From positions 1,484,437 to 1,548,436 of the forward strand of contig NZ_JARGZF010000001.1 in NCBI RefSeq assembly GCF_029222705.1: 64,000 nucleotides of DNA. The letters run 5' to 3'. Every line of letters begins with the position of its first letter. Within the stretch, counting starts at the first letter, position 1. The stretch comes from Knoellia sp. p5-6-4 (GTDB lineage Bacteria > Actinomycetota > Actinomycetes > Actinomycetales > Dermatophilaceae). The notes beneath the pieces were generated by a model, which had not been told where the DNA came from, did no database searches, and worked only from the letters and a program-made list of their open reading frames with translations. The position numbers and the translations under genes are program-made. Of this stretch, positions 1 to 10,123 are shown piece by piece.

Positions 1-668
1 TAGCGGCGGGCGTACTCGACGCAGCGGTGCAGCAGGATCTTGGCGCCGGAGGCGGCGAGCTCGAGCATCTCCTCGGTGGAGATCCGGTCGACCTTGCGCG
101 CGGTGGGCACGATCCGCGGGTCGGCCGTGAAGACGCCGTCGACGTCGCTGTAGATCTCGCAGACATCGGCCTTGAGCGCGGCGGCGAGCGCGACGGCGGT
201 GGTGTCCGAGCCGCCCCGGCCGAGGGTGGTGATCTCCTTGGTGTCCTGGCTGACGCCCTGGAAACCGGCGACGATCACGATGTGGCCGTCCCCGAGCGCG
301 CTCGTGATCCGCCCGGGGGTGACGTCGATGATGCGGGCCTTGCCGTGCACCTCGTCGGTGATGACGCCCGCCTGTGAGCCGGTGAAGGAGCGGGCGGTGT
401 GGCCCAGGTTCGCGATCGCCATCGCGACCAGCGCCATCGAGATGCGCTCCCCTGCGGTGAGGAGCATGTCCATCTCGCGGGCGGGCGGCAGCGGGGTGAC
501 CTCCTGGGCGAGGTCGAGCAGCTCGTCGGTGGTGTCACCCATGGCCGACACGACGACGCACACGTCGTTGCCCGCCTTGCGGGTCTCCACGATCCGCCGG
601 GCGACGCGCTTGATGCTCTCGGCGTCGGCCAGGGACGAACCGCCGTACTTCTGGACGACAAGGCTCAA
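1..668 (-). CDS. lysC: aspartate kinase, N-terminal part (runs off window)
   Basis: Catalyses ATP-dependent phosphorylation of aspartate, the first step to lysine, threonine, methionine and diaminopimelate. Read on the minus strand the protein begins (M)[14 protein letters not shown], the conserved aspartokinase N-terminal motif with KYGGSS, and later has [16 protein letters not shown] and the [15 protein letters not shown] segment. About 222 residues are present; the C-terminal ACT region lies beyond position 1. The start is a TTG at 666-668, chosen because it gives the usual family N-terminus and is preceded by GGAG at about 8 nt. A TAGACT -10-like box lies about 40 nt upstream. The closeness of recR and dnaX is typical of actinobacteria, where asd usually follows lysC. 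Confidence 0.95.
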   Translation of the reverse strand, partial: MSLVVQKYGGSSLADAESIKRVARRIVETRKAGNDVCVVVSAMGDTTDELLDLAQEVTPLPPAREMDMLLTAGERISMALVAMAIANLGHTARSFTGSQAGVITDEVHGKARIIDVTPGRITSALGDGHIVIVAGFQGVSQDTKEITTLGRGGSDTTAVALAAALKADVCEIYSDVDGVFTADPRIVPTARKVDRISTEEMLELAASGAKILLHRCVEYARR

Positions 669-893
669 CTGACTGCTCCGGTTCGGGTGGGTGCGGAGCG
701 GCCAGTCTAACGACCGCCCGAGCCGTGAGACGCCCCTGCCGTATGCCGGACAGCCGGCTCCCAGCCCAGCCGGGCCAGCGCTGGTCCGGCCCCACCCCCC
801 CGCGCCGAGATGACCCCAGCCCCACGACACGCCGAGGGAGCCAGTGACGCGGATCCATCTCGGCGAGGTGGAGGGGGCCGCTAGCCTGCGCAG

Positions 894-1828
<935 letters not shown>

Positions 1829-1832
<4 letters not shown>

Positions 1833-2938
1833 GCTGGCACGGAGTCACCACGGTTGCCCGCCTGGAGCTGCGCCAGCGCACCCGGGCCTCGAAGTGGGTC
1901 GTCGTGCTCGGGATCTGGTTCGCGGTCATCGGCCTGGTCAGCACGCTGAGCCACCTCGCGCTCAACGACCCCGACGCCCAGTCGGGTGCGGCGATGTACG
2001 ACGTCGTCATCTTCTTCGTCCTCGGCCTGGGCATGCTCGTGGTGCCGTCGCTGACCGCCACGTCGATCAACGGCGACCGGGAGCACGGTGTGCTGGCCAC
2101 GCTGCAGACGACGCTGCTGACGTCCGCCGACCTGGTGCTGGGCAAGCTCCTGGCCTCGTGGGTCATCTGCGGCGCCTTCCTCGTGACCGCGCTCCCGTTC
2201 CTGGTGTGGGCCTGGATCGAGGGCGGGGTCCCCGTCGGGCGCATCCTGCTCTCGCTCGTGGTGCTCATGCTCGTGCTGGCCGTCGTGTGCGCCCTCGGGC
2301 TGATGTTCTCGACCCTGACGGCCCGACCGGTCGGCTCGGCCGTGCTGACCTACCTGGCCCTCGGCGCCCTCGTCTTCGGCACCGTGATCAGCTTCGGCCT
2401 CTCGGCGTTCCTCGTCAGCGACCAGGAGACGGTCCGGGTGTACGGCATTCCCGAGGAGTTCCACGAGAGCAACATCGAGGCGCCGCCGCTCGACGAGTAC
2501 GGGAACCCTGTCCCCGGCACCGAGCGCGTGCCCACCCGCGCCGACTGCGTGGAGCACGACCAGACCCGGGAGGTCACCCACACCGAGCGCATCTGGTGGC
2601 TCCTGCCGCTCAACCCGTTCGTGGTGGTCGCGGATGCGGCCCCGTCGGACCCGCCGCGCAACCAGGACATGGGCATGGGCTTCACGCCGATGCGGTGGAT
2701 CAGCGAGGGCTCCCGCGCGGCCCGCGTCGGCGAGACCGGCGCGGTGCGCCAGGAGTGCTGGGTCGACATGGACGCCGGTGAACCGATCGACCCCACGGAG
2801 GCGGCGGCGAAGGGTGCGGCGGTGTGGCCCTTCGGCCTGCTCTTCCTGTTGCTGGCCGGCGGAGGTGCCACCACGGTGGCGGAGCGGCGGCTGCGCACCC
2901 CGATCCGGCGCCTGCCCAACGGCACCCGGATCGCCTGA
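1829..2938 (+). CDS. ABC-2 type transporter permease
   Basis: Membrane partner of the preceding ATPase. It starts at a GTG overlapping the ATPase stop (GTGA). The 369-residue protein has an N-terminal cytoplasmic stretch, a first membrane segment near residues 27-45, four further segments to about residue 200, a large hydrophilic extracytoplasmic region (about 200-320, with several Cys, Trp and acidic residues) and a last membrane segment near 325-345. This fits the ABC-2 membrane family. The big loop rich in Pro, Glu and Arg is longer than in simple DrrB-type permeases and may contact the substrate. No sensor genes are adjacent, so the substrate stays unknown. Confidence 0.85.
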
Positions 2939-2965
2939 CGGCGGTGGACCCCCAGCCGCAGACCC

Positions 2966-3535
2966 TCAGGGGTGCAGCGCGTTGAACTCCGCGTCGGCGA
3001 CGGTCTCCTCGTCGGCGTCGAGGCGCACGTGGCCCAGAAGCGACAGCAGCACGCGCAGGGCCCGCGCGCCGGAGTCGCCCCAGGACTGCACGTAGCTGAA
3101 CTGCCACCACCACAGCGCCTCCGTGGTGCGGCCCTCGGCGTGGTGGCGAAGGCCGTGGGAGAGCGCGGAGGCGATCTCCGCGAGGTCACCCGACAGCGAC
3201 CCGCGCACGACGTGGACGTCGAGCAGCGGGTCGACCACGTGGCCGTACTCGTCGAGGCCCTCGAAGAGGTTGGCCACGCCCTGGCGCAGCGGGTCGACGT
3301 CCGCGTCGGGGCCGGGGTCCGGCTCGAAGCGCTCGGCCGGCACGACGTCCTGGATGGCGCCGAGCCGGGCCCCCATGAGCAGGACCTGCGAGAGCGCGAG
3401 CAGCGTCATGGGGAGGGCGGCGTCGGGGGCCGCGCCAGAGGCCACCTCGGTCATCGTGTCCAGGAAGGCCTGCGCCTCGTGGGCGGACTCGTCGGCCAGC
3501 AGTGACAGCTCGTCGGTGATGTGCTGCTCAGGCAT
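2966..3535 (-). CDS. DUF5063 family protein
   Basis: Conserved actinobacterial protein of unknown function that is habitually encoded next to recR. The 189-residue product begins [17 protein letters not shown] and is acidic and helical, without signal peptide or membrane segment. Conserved-looking features are the [10 protein letters not shown] stretch near the middle and the Trp-rich [21 protein letters not shown] segment near the C-terminus. The ATG at 3533-3535 overlaps the last 8 nt of recR, which argues for translational coupling and against a longer upstream start that would run deep into recR. A role connected to RecR is inferred from position only. Confidence 0.75.
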   Translation of the reverse strand: MPEQHITDELSLLADESAHEAQAFLDTMTEVASGAAPDAALPMTLLALSQVLLMGARLGAIQDVVPAERFEPDPGPDADVDPLRQGVANLFEGLDEYGHVVDPLLDVHVVRGSLSGDLAEIASALSHGLRHHAEGRTTEALWWWQFSYVQSWGDSGARALRVLLSLLGHVRLDADEETVADAEFNALHP

Positions 3536-4127
3536 CGAGCAGCCTCCTTCCCTCGAAGGCCCGCCCCAGGGTGACCTCGTCGGCATACTCCAGGTCGCCG
3601 CCCACCGGCAGGCCCGAGGCGAGCCGGGTGACCTTCAACCCCATGGGGCGAAGGAAGCGCGCCAGGTAGCTGGCCGTGGCCTCCCCCTCGAGGTTGGGGT
3701 CGGTGGCGATGATGATCTCGGTGACCTCGCCCGAGGCAAGCCGCGTCATGAGCTCCTTGATCCTCAGGTCGTCGGGGCCGACACCCTCGATGGGGCTGAT
3801 CGCTCCGCCGAGCACGTGGTAGCGGCCGCGGAACTCGCGGGTGCGTTCGATGGCGACGACATCCTTGGGCTCCTCCACCACGCAGATCGCGGAGCCGTCA
3901 CGGCGCGAGTCGGCACAGATGCGGCACTGCTCGGCCTCCGCGACGTTGCCGCAGGTCTCGCAGAAACGGACCTTCTCCTTGACCTCGACCAGCGCGGAGA
4001 CGAGGCGGCGCACGTCGGCGGGGTCGGCCTGCAGCAGGTGGAACGCGATCCGCTGCGCGCTCTTGGGCCCGACACCGGGCAGCCGGCCGAGCTCGTCGAT
4101 GAGGTCCTGGACCACGCCTTCGTACAC
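3528..4127 (-). CDS. recR: recombination mediator RecR
   Basis: Works with RecO (and RecF) to load RecA on SSB-coated single-stranded DNA during gap repair. The 199-residue protein has an N-terminal helix-hairpin-helix ([20 protein letters not shown]), a four-Cys zinc finger at residues 56, 59, 68 and 71, and a Toprim domain from about residue 79 (CVVEEPKDV, then [15 protein letters not shown]). Length is standard. Start is GTG at 4127; TAGGCT on the minus strand (4139-4134) lies 6 nt upstream, consistent with a leaderless transcript. The DUF5063 gene follows with an 8-nt overlap; dnaX lies upstream beyond the small lipoprotein gene, the usual actinobacterial neighbourhood. Confidence 0.97.
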   Translation of the reverse strand: MYEGVVQDLIDELGRLPGVGPKSAQRIAFHLLQADPADVRRLVSALVEVKEKVRFCETCGNVAEAEQCRICADSRRDGSAICVVEEPKDVVAIERTREFRGRYHVLGGAISPIEGVGPDDLRIKELMTRLASGEVTEIIIATDPNLEGEATASYLARFLRPMGLKVTRLASGLPVGGDLEYADEVTLGRAFEGRRLLDA

Positions 4128-4191
4128 ACCACGAGCCTAAGCCCTCGCGGTGACGCTCGGCCGCACCCGGCGTGGCTGGTTCACTGGGACC

Positions 4192-4560
4192 GTGACCGCC
4201 GCCCCCAGCCGTCCCTCGCCGCGCGCCCTGCTCTTGCTGGTCGCGCTGGTCGCCGCCGTGGCCGCTCTCGACGGGTGTGCCGGAGACCCCGTGCCGGATC
4301 CGAGCACGGCGCCGCTGGAGGTCGTCCTCGACGGCTGTCAGCTCAACCGCGAGTCCGTGGCGGCCGGCGGCCACACCCTGGCGGTGGTCGGCAGGGGTCG
4401 AGCCACCGTCACGGACCCGCGGGGCGCCGTGGTGCTCACCGCTCCCGGTGGCGAGGAGGCGCCGGCAGGGATCGAGCTCGCCAGCGGCACCTACGCCGTG
4501 ACGTGCGAGCCCGAAGGCGGGCGTGTCGGGGAGGCCGAGCTGCGGGTCACCGCGAGCTGA
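4192..4560 (+). CDS. small putative lipoprotein
   Basis: Unrecognised 122-residue protein. From the GTG at 4192 it has a short basic N-terminus (RPSPRA), a hydrophobic run LLLLVALVAAVAAL and a lipobox-like DGC before the mature part, so it is probably lipid-anchored outside the membrane; the Asp before Gly-Cys makes the lipobox imperfect. The mature domain is about 90 residues, beta-rich by composition, with two further Cys (DGCQL and VTCEP) that could form a disulfide, and resembles small Ig-like or cupredoxin-like secreted domains without a recognisable motif. It is inserted on the opposite strand between recR and dnaX. Confidence 0.55.
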   Translation: MTAAPSRPSPRALLLLVALVAAVAALDGCAGDPVPDPSTAPLEVVLDGCQLNRESVAAGGHTLAVVGRGRATVTDPRGAVVLTAPGGEEAPAGIELASGTYAVTCEPEGGRVGEAELRVTAS

Positions 4561-4567
4561 GCCGAGC

Positions 4568-4590
4568 GGGGCCGAGCCCGGCTCGGCCCC
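4568..4590. terminator. symmetric hairpin between convergent genes
   Basis: GC-rich perfect inverted repeat with 9 to 11 bp arms (GGGGCCGAG and CTCGGCCCC) located between the stops of the lipoprotein gene and dnaX. It has no T-tract, so it is called a bidirectional terminator from position and stem strength. Confidence 0.6.
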
Positions 4591-4606
4591 TGCTCAGACC
4601 TCCGAC

Positions 4607-6877
4607 TCAGCCCTCCTCGATGACGCGACCGCCGAGGATGCGCTCGATGACCGGCGGTCCGACCTCGCCCAGGCCCTCGATGTCCTCGTCGTCGTCGCTG
4701 GCCGCGCTGTCGTCGGCGACCCGGGCCTCGGGCGTGGCCGCTGGGCCCTCGGCCTCGACGGCGGCCATGGCCCGCTTGAGGTGCGAGATCTGCTGCGCGG
4801 GTTCGGCGTCGGAGAAGGCGGGCGCGGCGCTCACCGGCTCGCTGGCCCAGGAGGGGGCGCTGCCCGGGGCGGAGGCCGCGCTCGCCCAGCCGTCGCTCGA
4901 CTCCGGGATGTGCCTGGCAGCGGCGGCCAGCCCCGGATCACCTGCCGCCCGCGCACCGGCAGCGGTGGCGGGGACCGGCGACGGGGTCGCCGACTCGTGC
5001 GGGTTGGACGGCCCTGCGGCTCCCCCGCCAGCTGCGGGCGTCTGCCCCTCCGGGACGAGCACGCACTCGACCCGCGCGTCGACGCCCAGGACGTCGATGA
5101 GCGCCTGGCGGATCAGCTCGGTGTGCGGGCCCTGGCGGAAGCGCACGAGCAGGGCGGTCGGCGCGATGCCGAGCTCGAGCCGCTTGCCGTCGTAGCTCTG
5201 GACGTGGGCATGGTCGGAGACCAGGGTCCAGGTGACGCGCTTGTTGCGGGACAGCCAGGTGAGCACATCCGGCCACGCGCGGCGGATCGCCGCGGTGTCG
5301 ATGCCCCCGGTCGCACCCGTGGGCTCCGCGGCGGGCGGGCCGGCTGCCGCTGCAGCGGGCGTGCGCGAGTCGTCAGCGACGACGCGCGCGGACGCGGCCG
5401 GCCCCTCCGGCGAGGACGGCTGGTCGTCCGGGGACTGTGCACCGGCCCGTGCCGCGGCCACGGCGGCCCGGGCGGCCGCCACACCGGATGCGGCGCCGCG
5501 AGCACCTCCGGGGGCGGCGGGCACCACCGGCTGCTCGGCGGGCGGCGGGTGAGGCGCATCAGCTGCGGGCGGCGGGTGAGGCACATCCGCTGCGGGCGCC
5601 TGGGAACGATCGGCCGACGCGGGCGCCTGGGGACGTTCGGTCGTTACGGGCGCCTGCACCGGCACGGCGTGCGAGCGCGCGGCCGCGCCGGACGGGACAG
5701 CGGCGGTCGGCACGCCCCCCACCTCGAGGCGACGCTCGATGCGGTCGAGCCGCGCGGCATACCCGCTCTCGCCGGAGGCGGCCGGGAGCAGCACGCGGGC
5801 ACAGATCAGCTCGAGCTGGAGGCGCGGCGCGGTGGCACCGGTCATCTCGGTGAGGCCTGCGTTGACGATGTCGGCGGCGCGCGACAGCGTGCCCTGGCCG
5901 AACGCCGCGGCCTGCTGGCGCATCCGCTCGACCTGGTCCTCGGGCAGCCCGCGCAGCACGGAGGCGGCGCCGTCGGGCACGGCGGCGACGACGATCAGGT
6001 CGCGCAGCCGCTCGAGGAGGTCTTCGACGAAGCGCCGCGGGTCGAGGCCGGTCTCGATGACACGGTCGATCTGGGTGAAGACGCCCGCTCCGTCACCGGC
6101 GGCGAAGGCGTCGATGATGGCGTCGAGCAGCTCGGCGTCGGTGAAGCCGAGCAGGGCGGCGGCGCTCTCGTAGGTGAGCCCGTCGTCGCCGGAGCCGGCG
6201 ATGAGCTGGTCGAGCACCGAGAGCGAGTCACGCACCGAGCCGCCGCCGGCGCGGACGACGAACGACAGCACGCCGGGGGCGACCTTCACACCCTCGGACG
6301 CGCAGAGCTGCTCCATGTAGTCCTGCAGCCGCTGCGGCGGCACGAGGCGGAACGGGTAGTGGTGGGTGCGGGAGCGGATCGTGCCGATGACCTTCTCGGG
6401 CTCGGTCGTCGCGAAGACGAACTTCACGTGCTCCGGCGGCTCCTCGACGATCTTGAGCAGGGCGTTGAAGCCCTGCGGCGTCACCATGTGCGCCTCGTCG
6501 ATGATGTAGATCTTGTAGCGGCTCTGGGCCGGTCCGTAGGACGCGCGCTCGCGCAGGTCGCGGGCGTCGTCGACACCACCGTGGCTGGCCGCGTCGATCT
6601 CGATGACGTCGACCGTGCCCGAGCCACCGCGGGCCAGCGCCACACACGAGTCGCAGGTGCCGCACGGCTCAGGGGTGGGCCCCTGCTCGCAGTTGAGGCA
6701 GCGGGCCAGGATGCGCGCGCTGGTCGTCTTGCCACAGCCGCGCGGGCCGGAGAAGAGGTAGGCGTGGTTGACCCGGCCCGTGCGCAGCGCCTGCATGAGC
6801 GGCTCCGTCACGTGCTCCTGCCCGATGACGTCGGCGAAGGTCTCGGGGCGGTAGCGGCGGTACAGGGCGGTGCTCAC
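4607..6877 (-). CDS. dnaX: DNA polymerase III subunit gamma/tau
   Basis: Clamp-loader ATPase that loads the beta clamp and, as tau, tethers polymerase cores and helicase. From the GTG at 6877 the protein is 756 residues: Walker A GPRGCGKT at 44-51, zinc-binding Cys at 63, 72, 75 and 78, Walker B with IIDEAHMVT, sensor region FVFATTEPEKV, then a collar domain to about residue 365. The C-terminal half has a long Ala/Pro-rich linker and a small folded region (VTWTLVSDHAHVQSYDGKR) usual in actinobacterial DnaX. TAGGGT on the minus strand lies 7 nt before the GTG, so a leaderless mRNA is likely. No slippery A-rich frameshift site was noticed. Confidence 0.97.
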   Translation of the reverse strand: MSTALYRRYRPETFADVIGQEHVTEPLMQALRTGRVNHAYLFSGPRGCGKTTSARILARCLNCEQGPTPEPCGTCDSCVALARGGSGTVDVIEIDAASHGGVDDARDLRERASYGPAQSRYKIYIIDEAHMVTPQGFNALLKIVEEPPEHVKFVFATTEPEKVIGTIRSRTHHYPFRLVPPQRLQDYMEQLCASEGVKVAPGVLSFVVRAGGGSVRDSLSVLDQLIAGSGDDGLTYESAAALLGFTDAELLDAIIDAFAAGDGAGVFTQIDRVIETGLDPRRFVEDLLERLRDLIVVAAVPDGAASVLRGLPEDQVERMRQQAAAFGQGTLSRAADIVNAGLTEMTGATAPRLQLELICARVLLPAASGESGYAARLDRIERRLEVGGVPTAAVPSGAAARSHAVPVQAPVTTERPQAPASADRSQAPAADVPHPPPAADAPHPPPAEQPVVPAAPGGARGAASGVAAARAAVAAARAGAQSPDDQPSSPEGPAASARVVADDSRTPAAAAAGPPAAEPTGATGGIDTAAIRRAWPDVLTWLSRNKRVTWTLVSDHAHVQSYDGKRLELGIAPTALLVRFRQGPHTELIRQALIDVLGVDARVECVLVPEGQTPAAGGGAAGPSNPHESATPSPVPATAAGARAAGDPGLAAAARHIPESSDGWASAASAPGSAPSWASEPVSAAPAFSDAEPAQQISHLKRAMAAVEAEGPAATPEARVADDSAASDDDEDIEGLGEVGPPVIERILGGRVIEEG

Positions 6878-6942
6878 GTGGGGAACCCTAACCGCCGCGG
6901 GGGACACCGCGGTATGCCGTGGGCTCGAGGAGGCGAGCCGGT

Positions 6943-7728
6943 TCAGGGCATCCAGAGCGCGTCGACCGACCGCGAGAGCTGACCCGCTGTGATGACGACG
7001 ATCACGTTCAGGGCCCAGGCCAACAGGAACGCTTTGCCGCCGCGCAGCCGGTGCTCGTGCTCCTGCCCAGGCGCTGCTGTGGGCCGGACCAGCTCAGCGA
7101 CGGCGAGCGCGACCAACCCGAGCCCCAAGGGCACCACCGCGGTGAGCCACAGCCAGCCCCATCGCGTCACTCGCGTGGGGCGGTAGGCCAGCAGGACACT
7201 GCCGAAGCCGAGCAGGATGGCGGCCCGCCCCGGCCCGAAGGGGGTGTCACCGTAGAGGGGCTGGTAGCTGAGCGGCGCCTCGAGCGGCACCCCGCCTGCC
7301 CGCATCTCGCCCACGAGGTCCTGCCAGGGGACCGGGCTGGAGCTCGCGTCGAGGTGCCGGGTCTGGGCGTACGAGCCCTCGACCCAGTACTGGATGCCGG
7401 TCGCGACGACGTTGCCCGTCCCCGAACCTGGGAGTCCCGTCGCTTCGTCGAGACCGAGGGTGTCCCAGCCGTCGGCCGTTGCACTGGGAGGCCAGGCTCG
7501 TTCGGAGCGGTCGGTGCCGGTGACGCGGTAGGTCACGATCTGGCCGGAGGCGATGTCGGCACGTAGCTGGTCGACGTCCACCGACCGCGGCTCGACGAGC
7601 CAGGCCAGTGCCGCCCACACCAGCCACAGCGTGAGCACGAGCATCCCCACCACGGGCCGCGCCCGCTCGGGCCACCCTCGGGTCCCCGTCCCCGCCCCGG
7701 CGTCGCCCGCGACCCCCACCAACGTCAT
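6943..7728 (-). CDS. hypothetical membrane protein with extracytoplasmic loop
   Basis: Unrecognised protein of about 261 residues from the ATG at 7728. An N-terminal membrane segment (about residues 25-45) is followed by a hydrophilic region of about 110 residues beginning EPRSVDVDQLRADIASGQIVTYRVTG, then three membrane segments (GRAAILLGFGSVLLAY, WLWLTAVVPLGLGLVALAVAEL, and the C-terminal LLAWALNVIVVITAG). The loop wording (DLRADIASGQI..Y) is seen in small actinobacterial membrane proteins of unknown role. It lies downstream of ffs on the same strand. An upstream in-frame start would run through the SRP RNA gene and was rejected. Confidence 0.6.
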   Translation of the reverse strand: MTLVGVAGDAGAGTGTRGWPERARPVVGMLVLTLWLVWAALAWLVEPRSVDVDQLRADIASGQIVTYRVTGTDRSERAWPPSATADGWDTLGLDEATGLPGSGTGNVVATGIQYWVEGSYAQTRHLDASSSPVPWQDLVGEMRAGGVPLEAPLSYQPLYGDTPFGPGRAAILLGFGSVLLAYRPTRVTRWGWLWLTAVVPLGLGLVALAVAELVRPTAAPGQEHEHRLRGGKAFLLAWALNVIVVITAGQLSRSVDALWMP

Positions 7729-7810
7729 CCCCGCATGGTGGCAGAACCACGTCCGGGCGACCCGGGAAACCGCGACCCGAGCACTCGCCGGCGACCCCCA
7801 GACGCAAAGG

Positions 7811-7898
7811 GACACCCCGCGTACCTGGAAGAGCTCGCCTACCCTTGCTGCATTCCTGCCCTGGGGGAGTTCGGTGAGGTACCACCACGCGGGGTGCC
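7811..7898 (-). ncRNA. ffs: signal recognition particle RNA, small bacterial type
   Basis: On the minus strand the SRP core motif GGGCAGGAATGCAGCAAGGG (about 7863-7844) forms the apical part of a long hairpin closed by ACCCCGCG near 7896 and CGCGGGGT near 7814. This is the 4.5S-like domain bound by Ffh. Its place between tRNA-Ser and dnaX is the standard actinobacterial arrangement. Exact ends are estimated from the closing stem. Confidence 0.9.
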
Positions 7899-8001
7899 GT
7901 CGCTGAGTCTAGGGCCACGGTTCGCGATCGCCAAAGCAGGCCTGTCAGGGTCCTCCGCCCGGATTGGGTCGATCGCACCACCCTCCGGTACTCTCCTCGG
8001 C

Positions 8002-8089
8002 GGAGGATTCGCATAGTGGCCTAGTGCGCACGATTGGAAATCGTGTTGGGATAAAACCCTCGGGGGTTCAAATCCCCCATCCTCCGCCA
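8002..8089 (+). tRNA. tRNA-Ser (anticodon GGA)
   Basis: Class II tRNA of 88 nt with encoded CCA. Acceptor GGAGGAT pairs with ATCCTCC; anticodon stem CACGA/TCGTG encloses loop TTGGAAA with anticodon GGA; a long variable arm follows; the T arm reads GGGGGTTCAAATCCCCC. A strong terminator follows at once. Confidence 0.96.
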
Positions 8090-8139
8090 GACGAAGAGAC
8101 GGACCCCATGCTTTTCCGGGGTCCGTCTCTTCGTCTTTT
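8090..8139 (+). terminator. Rho-independent terminator of tRNA-Ser
   Basis: Perfect 18-bp stem (8090-8107 with 8118-8135), 10-nt loop, followed by TTTT at 8136-8139. The strongest intrinsic terminator seen in the window. Confidence 0.93.
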
Positions 8140-8173
8140 GGGCGTGCGGGATCTGGAACGAGCGAGCGACGGT

Positions 8174-8189
8174 TCCCCCATCCTCCGCC
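8174..8189 (+). repeat. 16-bp duplicate of the tRNA-Ser 3' end (possible att relic)
   Basis: TCCCCCATCCTCCGCC occurs exactly at 8073-8088 in the T arm and acceptor of tRNA-Ser and again here, 101 bp downstream. Duplicated tRNA 3' ends are the usual footprint of integrase-mediated insertion. Only the terminator and non-coding bases lie between the copies, so no element is present now. Confidence 0.6.
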
Positions 8190-8242
8190 GTCGCGCAGCG
8201 ACGCAGGCAGGCAGGTCACTGTGCCCAGCACCGCAGGGCGCC

Positions 8243-9166
8243 TCAGGACGACAGCAGGTATGCCGGGTGCTCCGGCGCCGTGCCCGTCGTCGCCACGTGC
8301 TCGGCGATGGTCAGCGCCCCGTCGAGCGCGCCGCCGAGCGCCGGCTGGAGCACCTGCCCCGCCTCGGCCAGCCGCTCCCCCAGTGCCGCAGCGACCGGCT
8401 CGGCACCGAGCAGGCCGCCGGTGCCCGTCAGCACCGGGGCCGTGAGGCCCGCGGCGGCGGCGAGCAGCGAGTCGGCCAACACCCTGCCGGCCCGGGCGCA
8501 CAGGTCGGCGGCCACCGGGTCTGTGGCCGCGAGCGCGGTCACGCTCGGTGCGAAGGACGCCAGCGCGTGGGGCGCGTCGGCGGTGGTCATGACCCGCCTC
8601 GGCCAGCCGTCGACCGGCCCGAAGCGCTCCTCCCCCGCCGCCAGCAGTGCGGCCGAGCCACCCGGCACACCGTCTCTCGCCCGAAGGGCGGCGCTGAGGC
8701 CCTCGAGCCCGAGCCAGGCCGCCGAACCGCGGTCCCCCAGCACGTGGCCCCAGCCGTCGACCCGGTTCCAGTGGTCGCCGAAGTCGGTGCCGAAGGCGAC
8801 GGCGCCGGTGCCGGCCGCGACCACGGCGCCGGGGCGCAGGCCCCCGAGGGCCCCTGCCAGGCTCGTGACGGCGTCGCTCGTCACCACCGTCCGGCGGGCG
8901 CCGAGCACCGCGTGCACCTGGGCCAGCACCTCGCCGCGGTCGGAGAGGAAGAGCAGGCCCCGCATGCCCCAGACGACCACGTCCGGCCCGGTCGCACCGG
9001 CGCCGTCGAGCAGGGCTCGGGCGTCGGCCGCGAGGGCGGCGACATCGATCCCGGCAGTGCCCACCCGCGCGCCGGTGCCGGCGAGCACCGGACCCGGCCC
9101 GTCGGCATACCGGCACTGCACGCGCAGGCCGGAGCCGCCCACGTCGACACCCACGACCACCCTCAC
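8243..9166 (-). CDS. murK: BadF/BcrA-family N-acetylmuramate/N-acetylglucosamine kinase
   Basis: Probable cytoplasmic amino-sugar kinase of the ASKHA fold, 307 residues. N-terminal phosphate loop GVDVGGSGLR, a second nucleotide motif VVAAGTGAVAFG followed by GDHWNRVDGWGHVLGDRGSAAWLG (typical of BadF/NagK-like kinases), and the adenosine motif TGTGGLLGAEPVA near residue 245. It is the last gene of the murQ operon after the sugar ABC importer. Unlike a PTS, an ABC importer delivers unphosphorylated sugar, so a kinase is needed to make MurNAc-6-phosphate for MurQ. The clostridial MurK belongs to this family and accepts both MurNAc and GlcNAc; specificity here is inferred from context. Confidence 0.75.
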   Translation of the reverse strand: MRVVVGVDVGGSGLRVQCRYADGPGPVLAGTGARVGTAGIDVAALAADARALLDGAGATGPDVVVWGMRGLLFLSDRGEVLAQVHAVLGARRTVVTSDAVTSLAGALGGLRPGAVVAAGTGAVAFGTDFGDHWNRVDGWGHVLGDRGSAAWLGLEGLSAALRARDGVPGGSAALLAAGEERFGPVDGWPRRVMTTADAPHALASFAPSVTALAATDPVAADLCARAGRVLADSLLAAAAGLTAPVLTGTGGLLGAEPVAAALGERLAEAGQVLQPALGGALDGALTIAEHVATTGTAPEHPAYLLSS

Positions 9167-9235
9167 GGCGGTGACCCGATCATGGCTGCGCCCTCCTCGG
9201 CAACCCGACAGCCGCCGGAGTCGCTGACAACCCGA

Positions 9236-10123
9236 CTACTTCGTCATCCCGGCCGTCAGGCCGGCCACGATCTGCTTGGTGGCGAGGAGGAAGAGCAGGA
9301 TCAGCGGCACCGTCGTGATGACCAGCCCGGCGAACACCGCCGAGTAGTTGGTGGCGTTCTCGCCGAAGAAGGTCGTCAGGCCGACGGGGAGGGTGTACTT
9401 CGCCTCGTTGCGCAGCAGGACCAGCGGGAAGAGGAAGTCGTTCCAGATGGGCACGAAGCGGAAGACCGCGACCGTGGCCACGGCCGGGCGCACGAGCGGC
9501 ACCATGATGCGCACGAAGGTCTGCCACGTGCTGGCCCCGTCGAGCTGGGCGGCCTCCTCGAGCTCCACCGGCAGCTGCCGGAAGAACGTCGTGAGGACGA
9601 AGATCGAGAACGGCACGCCGGAGGCGCCGTACATGAGCACCAGGCCGAGCCGGGAGTCGATCAGCCCTGCGCCGTCGAAGAGGTAGAAGATCGGCAGGAT
9701 CGCAAGGTGGATCGGGAGCATCAGGCCGGAGAGGAACAGCGCCTCCAGGGCCCGGAAGATCCGCGACCTCCCCCGGGCGAGCGCGTAGGCCGCCATGGTC
9801 GCCACCGCGGTCGACAGCGCCACCGCGCCACAGGTCACCATGAGGGAGTTGGCGAAGTAGGTGGCGAAGCTGCCGACCGTCCATGCCTCGCGGTAGCTGG
9901 CCACCGACAGCGGCCACGGGGCACCGAGCGGGTCGGTGATGAGGTCGGCGTTGGTCCGGAACGAGCTGCTGACCATCACCAGGAGCGGCACGAGGGCGAC
10001 GGCCGCGTAGCCCCAGAGCAGCAGGCTCGCGGTGACGCCGCCGACGGGACGCTGCGCCGTGCGGGTGCGCGTGCGCTCGCCCGCGGTCGCCCAGCGGGTG
10101 CGCAGGCCGGGAAGGACGCTCAT
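9236..10123 (-). CDS. sugar ABC transporter permease (MalG type)
   Basis: Second membrane subunit of a carbohydrate (CUT1) importer, 295 residues from the ATG at 10123. Six membrane segments can be followed: the first near residues 30-50, the last ending before QIVAGLTAGMTK. The cytoplasmic EAA loop reads EEAAQLDGASTWQTFVRIMVPL, the hallmark that couples permease to ATPase. The start overlaps the stop of the upstream permease by 4 nt (ATGA). No ATPase is encoded in the cluster, so the importer probably shares an MsiK-like multitask ATPase, as is common in actinobacteria. Substrate is inferred as MurNAc or muropeptide sugar from neighbours. Confidence 0.88.
   Translation of the reverse strand: MSVLPGLRTRWATAGERTRTRTAQRPVGGVTASLLLWGYAAVALVPLLVMVSSSFRTNADLITDPLGAPWPLSVASYREAWTVGSFATYFANSLMVTCGAVALSTAVATMAAYALARGRSRIFRALEALFLSGLMLPIHLAILPIFYLFDGAGLIDSRLGLVLMYGASGVPFSIFVLTTFFRQLPVELEEAAQLDGASTWQTFVRIMVPLVRPAVATVAVFRFVPIWNDFLFPLVLLRNEAKYTLPVGLTTFFGENATNYSAVFAGLVITTVPLILLFLLATKQIVAGLTAGMTK

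Noticed and set aside
4523-6982. Long plus-strand frame opposite dnaX
   Set aside because: Same GC-bias artefact; dnaX motifs on the minus strand are exact.
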